Source of the DNA: CAVSWN01 sp963770995
Lineage (GTDB): Bacteria > Acidobacteriota > Vicinamibacteria > Vicinamibacterales > CAVVIG01
Reading direction: 5' to 3'
Assembly: GCA_963770995.1 (NCBI GenBank)
Contig: CAVYRS010000001.1
Location: forward strand, 1-64,000
Length of the DNA stretch: 64,000 bases
The notes under the pieces were generated by a model. The model did no database searches. It was not told the origin of the DNA and worked only from the letters and a program-made list of their open reading frames with translations. Both the position numbers and the translations under genes were made by a program. This document shows positions 34,489-44,244 of the stretch, piece after piece. How positions within the stretch are numbered: position 1 is the first letter of the stretch; the number at the start of each line of letters is the position of its first letter.

Positions 34489-35286
34489 ATGCGCGAAGAT
34501 GCACACGCAAGGCCAACAGGCGACGCTCCGGAGCCGCTGTACGACGTAGATGTCCCGACACCCACGCACGCGGAGCGCGCGCGAACATTGGTCGCTCAGA
34601 TCTCGACCGGGACCCTGTGCACCCTTGCCCTTGAGCCGCAGGGCTATCCCTACGGTTCATTCGTGACCGTCGCCTTTGACAGCGGAGACCCAATCTTCCT
34701 CATCAGCGGACTCGCCGAGCACACCAAGAACTTGGAGCGGAATCCTCGCGCGTCGTTACTGGTGGCCGAGGGCGGCTCTGCAGATCCGCTCGCCAACGGC
34801 CGCGTCACAATGCTCGGACCGTGCACGCGCGTAGAAGGGGATGGCGGCAGCGCGCGCGCCGCATTCTTCGCCGCCCATCCGAACTCCACCTACTACGCCG
34901 ACTTCCGCGATTTCGCATTCTGGAAGCTGCACGTTGAGTATGTCCGCTACATTGGGGGCTATGGCCGGATGTCGTGGATCAGCAAGGCTGACTGGCAGGC
35001 GGCCGAACCGGATCCCCTTGGTCCATCGGCCGCCGGCATCATTGCTCATATGAATGGCGACCACACCGACGCCATAGTGCTTTACTGCAAGGCCTTCTCA
35101 AAAGCGACCGAGGTCACCTCCGCCAGCATGACGGGCGTCGACAGGTACGGCTTCGACATGTCGGCGATGACTCCGCAGGGATCACGCGCCGTCCGCCTGG
35201 CGTTCGCCAAGCCGGTCAGCACGCCGGAGGAGGCGCGCGCCGCTCTGATCTCGATGGTGAAAGACGCCAAGTCCAAACTAGGCTGA
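34489..35286 (+). CDS. HugZ-like PNPOx-fold protein with DUF2470 domain
   Basis: A 265-residue protein. Residues ~20-165 form a pyridoxamine-phosphate-oxidase-like split barrel (ARTLVAQISTGTLCTLALEP, PYGSFVTVAFDSGDPIFLIS, LAEHTKNLERNPRASLLVAE, RVTMLGPCTRVE, FWKLHVEYVRYIGGYGRM). Residues ~180-260 form the DUF2470 domain (AAGIIAHMNGDHTDAIVLYC, GVDRYGFDMSAMTPQGSRAV). This domain order is that of HugZ-family heme oxygenases and related heme or flavin-binding proteins; the HMNGDH motif is the heme-side loop. Whether it degrades heme cannot be decided here. Confidence 0.8.
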   Translation: MREDAHARPTGDAPEPLYDVDVPTPTHAERARTLVAQISTGTLCTLALEPQGYPYGSFVTVAFDSGDPIFLISGLAEHTKNLERNPRASLLVAEGGSADPLANGRVTMLGPCTRVEGDGGSARAAFFAAHPNSTYYADFRDFAFWKLHVEYVRYIGGYGRMSWISKADWQAAEPDPLGPSAAGIIAHMNGDHTDAIVLYCKAFSKATEVTSASMTGVDRYGFDMSAMTPQGSRAVRLAFAKPVSTPEEARAALISMVKDAKSKLG

Positions 35287-35624
35287 GGTGACGACCAACC
35301 TGTCCGCGCATCGCGTTCGGCGCTCAACGTTCTGAACTGCTGGACGCGAGCCCCGGCGGCCTGAACGAATTCCCCTGGCGCATAGGTCCTGGGTAACGTT
35401 GCAGCAGTGCGATCGGGGACGAATCAAATGTCGGCAGGCTTGTCACGTATGGACTTATTTACATACTGGCTACGGCAGCTCATGTGGTTTTTCTTTGGCA
35501 TTTGAGCCCTGCGAATGGCTCGGTGTTACGGAAGACGATTCGCATGAGCGGCCGGTCGGGCATATGCACTGGTCGCGCGTGGCAATGAATCGTGGGCCTG
35601 ATGTTTTCGATAGTGGGGGGACTG
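35287..35624. other. Intergenic region, no gene recognised
   Basis: About 340 bp without a supported gene, RNA or repeat. Confidence 0.3.
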
Positions 35625-35831
35625 ATGAAACATCGAGTCTTGGTCATCATCGGTGAGGAGGATGGCTGGCGTGTTCGACTGGACGGCGTGGATGTCGTGA
35701 GTTTCTTTGGGCCGTACGCACAGGAGTGGGCCGTCCGTGAACAAGAAGAACTCGCGCAGTTGCTCGATGCCCAGTCGGCGTACGGTGATCCACTCAGCCA
35801 TCGTGACAACGCGCACCAGATCTGGGCGTAG
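35625..35831 (+). CDS. Small hypothetical protein (68 aa)
   Basis: The ATG at 35625 (MKHRVLVIIGEEDGWRVRLD) follows a GGGGGG stretch that may serve as ribosome-binding site. The protein is a compact alpha/beta-looking domain (GVDVVSFFGPYAQEWAVREQ) ending DNAHQIWA. No family was recognised. The following 330 bp to the next gene contain no feature that I can support. Confidence 0.4.
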   Translation: MKHRVLVIIGEEDGWRVRLDGVDVVSFFGPYAQEWAVREQEELAQLLDAQSAYGDPLSHRDNAHQIWA

Positions 35832-36162
35832 CTCACGTGATCGGCTCGCGAGCACATTGCTCGCAAGGGCGTGGAGAAGACGGCGCCATCCAGCTCGAGA
35901 TCAATGCCGCGGTCAAGGAGATGGGACGTGATCAGCCGCGCGGTGCAAGCGCATCCAGGCTGAATGTCCTGTCCCTTCGTCGAATCGGCTATATTCCCGG
36001 CAGACGAGCAAGACGAGAGTTGCGCCCTGGCGGCGCTTGTCTTCGGGTCCTGAGCCAGATCTGCGCAGCGCAGTGACGTCGCCGATCGAGCACCGAACGG
36101 GGCGCCAGCAGGTACGCCCCACCAATTTGCCACGGTGGCACTGGAGTCGACCCAGACCCGCG

Positions 36163-37461
36163 ATGGCCCCTCTCACGGACGCTCAGCTCAAGACGATCGC
36201 GGCGACGCTCTTCCTCTTCAAGGATCCTCCGCCACGTCTGCCCGTACCGGCCAACACCGACGATGGGCCGCCCCCCACCCCCTTCGCGACACGCATGAAG
36301 GATGTGGCGGCCCAATCGAGGTTCGAGAACATCAGCTTCGGTGTCGTCGACTTCACGGCGGACCGCATGAATCCCCGCATCTTCCTTCACAAGGCAGACA
36401 TCCCGTGGCGCATGGGCAGCACGGGCAAGATCGCGGCCCTGCTGGCCGCCGCGCAGTTGCGCGACGACGTGCAGAACGTCAAGAAGATGCTCGACGACGC
36501 CAGTCTCGCCTTGTCGTCGGCCGAATTCGACGAGCTCTTTTCGACCATCTGGTCGAGGCACAAGGAGCAGGCCGTCCGGAATATCGGCGGAAAGGACGGT
36601 TCACCCCGGGTGTCGGCCATCTTCGACCTGAGTCTGCCCGAACCCGACTTCTGGGGGGCGGCGGGCGACATCATCGACAAGTCACTTGACAGGGTGGACT
36701 ATGCCCTCGAGCCGGACGGGAAGACCCCGAAGGACCCGTGGAAGGAAATAGCGAAAATCGACTTCCAGGACCGTCTCTGGCTCATGGGCGCGCAATCCGA
36801 CAACGCCTCCGCACAGTCGTGCATCAGTGAGATCGGTCTGGCGTATATGAAGGAAGTGCAGCGGGCCTACGGGCTCTTCAACCCGACGAAGGACATGCAC
36901 ATGCTCCTCGGCGGGGGCTATTTCGCGGAGCCGAAGACGCCTGTTTCGACGTATCGATACTTGCGTGGCCGCGACTATGAGAAAAACCGGGTGACAGACA
37001 AATACTTTGACAGCAACGAACCACAACGTTCGACGCAGCCTGGTTCAGTCGCAGCACTGACGGCCTACATGATTGCGCTGATCCAGGACAAACTGGTCAA
37101 CGCAGCCGGATGCGTCGAGATCAAGAGGTTCCTAGCCGACGGGCGGCGCCGCCTGACCGACGGAACGGACCCCACCCTTCCTGGCTCGCTCTTTGATGGA
37201 GTGAAAGGCATTCCCGGGGTAACGATAGCCCAGGACTCCTTTGGGAAAGGCGGCGCGCTCGAGCAGGCGCCAACCAAGGCGGAGCGCCCATTGCGGTGCG
37301 ATGTGGCGTATATCGAGACCACCGGCAGCGCCGGCAAGAAGTTCGCGATCGTTGCCCAGGGCCTGGTGCCGTTCCCCAAAGATGGACCACCCTTGTTCAA
37401 ACCGGAGGTTCAAGGCGAGGATCTCGCGAAGGCCATCCATGCGGCTTTGATCGCCCCCTGA
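36163..37461 (+). CDS. Class A beta-lactamase-fold serine hydrolase heading the giant-protein operon
   Basis: A 432-residue protein. The three active-site motifs of the penicillin-recognising class A fold are present in order and at sensible spacing: SxxK as Ser86-Thr-Gly-Lys89 (WRMGSTGKIAALLAA), SDN at 212-214 (GAQSDNASAQ) and KxG as Lys362-Gly-Gly (GKGGALEQ). An ExxLN omega-loop motif of true class A enzymes is not evident, and there is no signal peptide, so a cytoplasmic or non-classically placed peptidase/amidase-like role is as likely as beta-lactamase. The start at 36163 is the last ATG before the conserved part. The next gene begins 6 bp after the stop, so it belongs to the same operon. 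The frame is intact. Confidence 0.65.
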   Translation: MAPLTDAQLKTIAATLFLFKDPPPRLPVPANTDDGPPPTPFATRMKDVAAQSRFENISFGVVDFTADRMNPRIFLHKADIPWRMGSTGKIAALLAAAQLRDDVQNVKKMLDDASLALSSAEFDELFSTIWSRHKEQAVRNIGGKDGSPRVSAIFDLSLPEPDFWGAAGDIIDKSLDRVDYALEPDGKTPKDPWKEIAKIDFQDRLWLMGAQSDNASAQSCISEIGLAYMKEVQRAYGLFNPTKDMHMLLGGGYFAEPKTPVSTYRYLRGRDYEKNRVTDKYFDSNEPQRSTQPGSVAALTAYMIALIQDKLVNAAGCVEIKRFLADGRRRLTDGTDPTLPGSLFDGVKGIPGVTIAQDSFGKGGALEQAPTKAERPLRCDVAYIETTGSAGKKFAIVAQGLVPFPKDGPPLFKPEVQGEDLAKAIHAALIAP

Positions 37462-37467
37462 CAACGC

Positions 37468-40400
37468 ATGGATGCCCTCCGCCGGATCACCGACGAGCTC
37501 ATTGCGGCGCTGGCGCCGCTGATCGATGCCGCACGGGATCCGGAGAAGCTCCAGGGTCTGCTCGCCGAGCTCGGCTGGACGCCCAACTCGGTGCCGCAAC
37601 CGGTACGGGAAGCCCTGGCCTCCGGCGCCAGCCTGTTGGACGTGATCGGATCCGGAGCAGACACCATCGAGTCGCCGGAGGCGGTCGCGCGGGTCACGCG
37701 CCTGGCCGCAGCCGTCAACGCGATCGCCAACAGCCCCGACAACGCCTTCCCCGGCGGTATCGACGTGGCCTCGTTCAAGGCGACGATCGCGCGGGATCTG
37801 CTGGACTACGCGTTGGCCGCGCACCTGTTGCACCACCGGACCAGGCTCGGTGACGTACTGAAGCTGGCCGGTATCCTGCGAGTGACGGATACCCCCGCTG
37901 CCGGCGCACGCCAACGCTACTTGAAGTACGAAGTCGCCTGGAACCGTCTGGGGACGCTGCTGACGGATCCGGCGAAGGGTTTTCGCGAAGCCTTCGACTG
38001 GGAATCGACGACGCCCCGGAGCCCCTCGGCTGTTCTCGAGGTGGGCGGCTTGCTGGAGAGCTATCACCTGCGCCTGGACGTCTTCCAGGCCTCCACGGAG
38101 CTGCTCGCGTTCCTCAACGCGGGCGCCACTGCTCCAGTCGACAATCGGTTTGCGCTCGACCTGGCTTTCGACGGTGTGGCGCCGGACGGGGCTTCAGCGC
38201 TGGCAGGCTTTCAGCTGGTGGCGTTTCCACCGACGGCCGTGCGGAGCACGGCGATCGGACTGCTCCCATACGCGCACCTCGGCGCCGCGACCAAGGTCGA
38301 TCTCAGCGACACGCTCGCGCTGACGATCGGCGGCACCGCGGACTTCACTCGCGGGATCGCCATCCTCCTCGCGCCGGGACAGCCACCGGAAGTGCACGCC
38401 GGTTTCCTCGGCGGCGTGACCGCCATCCCGCCCGAGGTTCGGCTGGGGTTGAAGCTCATACCGACGGCCGGCGAGCCCGAGCGCAGGCTGCTCGGTGCGG
38501 CTGATGCGAGCCGGCTTGCCATCAACACGCTGGGCCTTGCGATCGGGGCACGGCTCGTGTCACCGAGCGAGCTCGATGCGTTCGTCGAAGTCCAGGTCGA
38601 CGGCGGACGCATCGTCGTCAAGCCGGCACCCGATGAGCCGGACTCCTTCCTGGCGAGCCTCCTCGGCCCCGAAGGCATTTCCGCTGAGTTCTCCTTCGGC
38701 GTGCGCCTCTCCAGCCGCTCCGGGTTCGGCTTCACCGGCTCGGGTGGGCTGGAGGCGAGCTTCCCGGTGCACGTGGCGCTCGGACCCATCGAGTTCCAGG
38801 CCATCACGCTGGGCCTGAAGCCCCGCGGCCAGGACGTGGACGTCGAGGTCGGCGCGACGGTCGTGGGAAAGCTGGGGCCGCTGGGGGTCGTGGTCGAGGG
38901 CGCGGGCTTCAAGCTCACCGGGCGGTTCCCCGATCCGCCTGACGGCAACCTCGGCCCGCTCGACCTCGGATTCGGCTTCAAGCCGCCGACCGGTGTCGGC
39001 CTGTCGATCGACGCCGGTCCGGTCAAGGGCGGCGGCTTCCTGTCCTTCGACACCGATCGCCAGGAGTACGCCGGCGCGCTCGAGCTCACCTTCAACGACT
39101 TCCTGAGCCTCAAGGCGATCGGGCTCGTCACCACGCGAATGCCCGACGGCAGCAAGGGCTTCTCGCTCCTCGTCATCATCACCGCGGAGTTCAGTCCGGG
39201 CCTGCAGCTCGGCTTCGGTTTCACGCTGCTCGGCGTCGGCGGGCTGCTGGGGCTGAACCGTACCGTCGTCCTGGAGGCGCTGGCGCTCGGCGTCCGCACC
39301 GGTGCGGTCAACGGCATCCTGTTCCCCGTCGACGTGATCGCCAACGCGCCGCGCATCCTCAGCGACCTGCGCACGATCTTCCCGCCGAGCGCCGGACGGT
39401 TCCTCATCGGGCCGATGGCGAAGCTGGGCTGGGGCACGCCCACGATCATCACGGTCGATCTCGGCGCTCATCATCGAGATCCCGGGCAACGTCGCCATCC
39501 TGGGCGTGCTCCGCCTGGCCGTCGCGGGCGACGACGGCACGTCGGTGCTCCGGCTGCAGGTCAACTTCGTCGGCGCCCTCGAGTTCGACAAGAAGCGCGG
39601 CTGGTTCTTCGCCGCGCTCTTCGACTCGCGGCTGCTCACGATCACCATCGACGGCGAGATGGGGATGCTGGTCGCCGTCGGCGAGGACGCGAACCTCCTC
39701 GTGTCGGTCGGGGGCTTCCATCCTCAGTTCCCCCTGCCGGCGCTGCCGTTCCCGACGCCGCGCCGCATCGGCTTCAACATCATCGACACCGACCACGCAC
39801 GCATCCGCGTCGAAGGCTACTTCGCCGTCACCACCAACACCGTGCAGTTCGGCGCGCGGGCGGAGCTCTTCTTCGGGTTCAGTGGCTTCAGCGTCGATGG
39901 CCACCTGCAGTTCGACGCGCTCATGCGCTTCAAGCCGCCTCTACCTCCTGGTGGAGGTGACGGCGCAAGCCTCGCTCAAGGTGGGCGGCTTCGGCGTCTT
40001 CAGCATCGGTCTCGCCTTCACCCTCGTCGGGTCCCGGGCCGTGGCGCGCCAAGGGACGCGGATCGGTCAGCCTGCTCTTCGTCAGCATCAGCAAGAGCTT
40101 CGACGAGACCTGGGGCGAGACGATCACCACGACCTTGCCGCCGATCGCCGTGGTGCCGTTGCTGGTCGAGGAGCTCGGCAAGGCCTCCAACTGGCGGGCC
40201 CTCGCGCCACCCGCGCACAACCTCCTCGTCTCCCTGAGGAAGCTCGACCTGCCGGGCGACACGCTCGTCCTGCATCCGCTCGGCACGCTCGAAGTCAGCC
40301 AGAACGCCCTGCCGCTGGGCATCACGCTCGAGCGGGTCGGCGAGCAGGTGCCCTCGGACGCCAACCGTCTCGCGCTCGACGTGGTCGGCGGCCCCCTCGT

Positions 40401-40905
40401 CAAGCGCCGCGACGCGCTCCGCGGCTTCGCGCCCGCGCAGTTCCGCGACATGACCGACGCGCAGAAGCTGTCCGCCCCGGCTTTCCAGGACCAGCCGAGC
40501 GGCGTGGAGCTGGGTGCGGCGGGGAGCGAATGGCGCACGGGTCACGCGGTCAAGCGCTCCCTGCGCTACGAGATCACGACGATCGATACGTTGTTCCGCC
40601 GCTTCGTGCGCCGCTTCGCGGGCCTCGGCACCGCGTTGTTCGCGCACTTCATCGGCAACGCCGCGGTGGCGAAGAGCAGTCTCTCGCGAGCGCGCCAAAG
40701 GCAGGCGCAACCCTTCGTGGACCGCGTCGAGGTCACGGGTGAGCGGTACGCGGTGGTCTTCGTCAACAACAACCGCGCCGCGGGAAGCACGGACTTCGCG
40801 AGCGAAGCCGAAGCACGGGAGTGGCTGCGGCAGGAGACCGGCAACGATCCGAGCAAACGAGGACAGCTGCACGTCGTCCCGGACACGGAAAGGAACGCGG
40901 CATGA
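37468..40905 (+). CDS. DUF6603-like large beta-rich protein, frameshifted
   Basis: About 1,145 residues once three one-base shifts (near 39,463, 39,945 and 40,040) are bridged. The first ~200 residues are helical (LRRITDELIAALAPLIDAAR). From about residue 220 a long series of amphipathic strands rich in Gly/Phe follows (EISAEFSFGVRLSSRSGFGF-type runs, LGFGFKPPTGVGLSIDAGPV, SPGLQLGFGFTLLGVGGLLG). Near the C-terminus SISKSFDETWGETITTTLPP matches my memory of DUF6603-domain proteins, a family of unknown function. The last 250 residues add a distinct domain ending QLHVVPDTERNAA. There is no signal peptide. The stop overlaps the next start (ATGA). Confidence 0.65.
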
Positions 40906-43900
40906 GCGCCGCCTACACGTTCCTGCCCTGGACACGACAAGGACTCGGCAACCAGATCGAGCGCGCCTGGTCCCTTGCGCGGATCGGTGCCGCTGCAGCT
41001 CGAGGTGAACGCGCAGCAGCTCGACGGCACGGTCGTCACGATCCCCCTCCCGTCCCGCGACGTGCAGCTGTACGGCCCGGGCGACGTGGTCGGAATCGAG
41101 GCGCGCGCCATCATCCGCACGGAGCCTCGCGACTGGATCACCAACTTCGAGCCGAACTACCTCGCCGCCGTCGAGTTCTACGACGAGGACCTGCCCTGGC
41201 GCTACACGCCGACGCCGCCTGATGCCGCGGGCCGGCGCCTCTCGCCGTGGATCATGCTGGTGGTCCTGAAGGACACGGTGGAGTTCGACGAAGGCGTGGC
41301 CCGGGATCGGCCGCTGCCGTTCATCACGGTAAAGAACAACGCCCGTGAGACCGCGTTTCCCGACCCCGCGACGCTGTGGGCCTGGGCGCACGTACACGTG
41401 AACCGCGGCCTGACCGCGAGTGACGCGGAGATCGTGTCCGAGGATCGCGACGCCGTCGCCGCGCGGCTCCAGGCGGCGTTCGCCGAGAACGCCGACCTCG
41501 CGTACTCCCGCATCGTCTGTCCACGCCGGCTGGAGTCGAACACGGCCTACTGCGCGTTCCTGTTGCCGTCGTTCGAGAGCGGCCGCCTCGCAGGGCTCGG
41601 CCTCGATCCGTCCCAGGCGCCCAACGCGATGGCCTCCGCCTGGAACAGCAACGGCGCCGACGCCGACAGCTTTCCCGTCTACTTCCGCTGGCGGTTCCGC
41701 ACCGGAACGATCGGCGACTTCGAGTACCTCGTCCGGCTGCTGGAGCCGAAGCCGGTCGACAAGCGCGTGGGCGTCCGCGACCTGGACGTGCAGCGACCGG
41801 GCATGGTGCCGGGCATCACCGATCCCGCGCCATCACGGCGCGCTGCCCCTGGGCGGGGCCCTGCGCGTCCCGCGCAGCAGCTTCACCGCCGAGGAGCTGC
41901 GCCGAGGTCGAGCGCCGGGAGAACTGGGCGCAGCCGTATCCGCACGTGTTCCAGCGCAACCTCGCGGCGCTCATCAACCTGCGCCGACGCCTACACCGCG
42001 CAGGAGGCGCCGGCGGCCAACGCCGCCACCGGTCTTCCCGGCGTCGCGGGCGATCCGGATCCCGCTGATCACGCCCCCGCTGTACGGGCGCTGGCACGCG
42101 CTGACGCCGCGTCTTCTCGAGGAAGACGGCGGCACGCCCGTGCCGAATCCGGAGAACTGGGTGCACCAGCTCAACCTCGATCCGCGTCTTCCGGGTGCCC
42201 GCCGGATTCGGGACGCGGGTGGTGCAGTCCAAGCAGGAAGAGCTGATGGCCGCCGCGTGGGACCAGGTCGGAGACGTGCTCGAGGCGAACCAACGCGTGC
42301 GCCGGTTCCAGTTCGCGCAGCAGGTCGCTCTCGTCTGGCATCAGGCGGACTTCCAGCCGTTGCTCGCGCGCGACCCCGCGAAGGCCCTCACCATGACCGC
42401 ACCCGTCCACTCGCGCGTGATGGCGGCCCGCGGCGCGGAGAGCGTGACGATGAAAGCGCGGGTCGCGGCGAGCGCGGTACCGCCCGCGCTGGTCGCGCCC
42501 ACGACGCGCCGCCTGGCCAGGCCGCGCGGGCGCGTGATGCGCACGCTGACGTTCGACTCGCAAGTTCGCCCCGGGAACCTGCTGGCGCGCGTGAACGAAG
42601 GCGACGTCCTGACGGCGCCCCCCAAGACGCGGCCGCCCGGTGTCGTCACCGTCAATGACGTGGCGGCGGGCGGACTCCCGCGCGGAGTTCCGGGCTGGCT
42701 CGTGCGGCTGCTGCGGGAAGCGGGGTGGGTCGTCTACGTCCCGTTGCATCCTCGCCTTGCTCGTCGCCTGGCTCCTGCGGTCCGCGGGTGCGGTCGTCGC
42801 TGGTGTCGTCGTGGGACTCGGCCTCGCGCTCACGGTGGCGTTGATCGCGGTCCGGCGCGCGGTCCGCGACGCCGACACCTTGCGGGAAGACGCCCAGACT
42901 CCGGAGTCGGTCGACCAGATGCCGTCCAGCCCCGACTTCGTCTTCACCGATCCCCTGCCCGCGACCGCCACCGCGACGCTGACCCGGGACGGCAATGAGA
43001 GCGCAGAAGGCGTGCGCTTCAAGACGGCGCTGAAGGACCTGAATGCGGTCCTTCAAGCCAGCGCCGCCGCGGATGCCGTCGGTGAAAATGGACCGGAACG
43101 ATCGCCACTCGATCTCGCGCGCGACTCCGAGATCGCGGTGCGGGCGCTCGACCCGGCCTTCACGATCCCGCGCCGGGCCGCGGCGTCGGTGAAGGTGCCG
43201 CCGCGCATCCGCGCGGAGCTGCCGGACGCCTTCGTCGAGGCGATGGCCTACCCCGTGTTCGACATCCCGATGTACAGGCCGCTCGCCGAGCTGTCGGCGG
43301 AGCTGATGATCCCCAACGTCAACCTGATCGAGAACAACAGCATCACGCTGCTCGAGACCAACCAGAAGTTCGTCGAGGCCTACATGGTCGGCCTCAACCA
43401 CGAGTTCGCGCGCGAGCTGCTGTGGCGCGAGTACCCGACCGACCAGCGCGGGAGCTGCTTCCGCCAGTTCTGGGACGTGTCGAGCTTCTTCGCAGGGCCC
43501 AACGCCGACGACGACGCCTTGCGCGAGGCGCTGCGCGACATCCCTCCGCTCCACGAGTGGCCGGCGCGATTCCGGGCTCGGCGACACACGACGCGCGCGA
43601 GCGTCCCGGCGAGAACGAGGAGGAGCTCGTGCTCGTCATCCGCGGCGAGCTGCTCAAGCGCTACCCGAAGCGGTGATCTACGCGCACGCGGCCGAGTGGG
43701 CCGATGACGAACGGCGAGATCGATCCTTCGAAGGAACGGTCGCTGGTGACCATCGCGCCCGGCGAGGAGGACAACCCGCCGCGCACGAAGCTGCGCACGC
43801 CGCTGTACATGGCGAAGATCGAGCCGGACCTCTATTTCCTCGGCTTCGACCTCACGATTCCGGAGGCGCGGGGCGGCGACGGCACGCGGGACACCGATCC

Positions 43901-44234
43901 GCCGGGCTGGTTCTTCGTCATCAAGGAGCGACCGGGCGAGCCGCGCTTCGGGTTCGACGAGAGCAGCGCCGCGGCGATCGTCGTCTGGAACGATCTCGGA
44001 TGGGATCGCGTGCCGATGTCGGGCCAGAGGATCAGTCCGGTTCCGGGCATCTTCCCCGCCGTCCAGATCCCACCTGCGTCGCCGCCGGGCGAGGAGGAGA
44101 AGGAGGAGCAGCGGGTCGAGGACGCGAACGTGCGCTGGGGCGACGACGTGAGCGCGGCGGAGCTCGCGTACATCCTGTACCAGGCGCCGGTGATGGTCGC
44201 GATCCACGCGGCCGAGATGCTGCCCCGGAAATGA
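40902..44234 (+). CDS. Giant protein A of the operon (~1,110 aa), frameshifted
   Basis: Starts at the ATG at 40902 (MSAAYTFLPWTRQGLGNQIE). Successive frames give LQLEVNAQQLDGTVVTIPLP, DWITNFEPNYLAAVEFYDED, RRLSPWIMLVVLKDTVEFDE, SRIVCPRRLESNTAYCAFLL and VYFRWRFRTGTIGDFEYLVR. A central hydrophobic stretch near 42,760-42,860 (GAVVAGVVVGLGLALTVALI) could be a membrane helix. After it come FDIPMYRPLAELSAELMIPN, GLNHEFARELLWREYPTDQR and FRQFWDVSSFF. The C-terminal part continues with DLYFLGFDLTIPEA, DPPGWFFVIKERPGEPRFGF and YILYQAPVMVAIHAAEML, ending at 44,234. At least six frame changes are bridged. The motif density indicates a conserved family, but no function is known to me. Confidence 0.5.
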
Positions 44235-44244
44235 GCGAGCTGCG

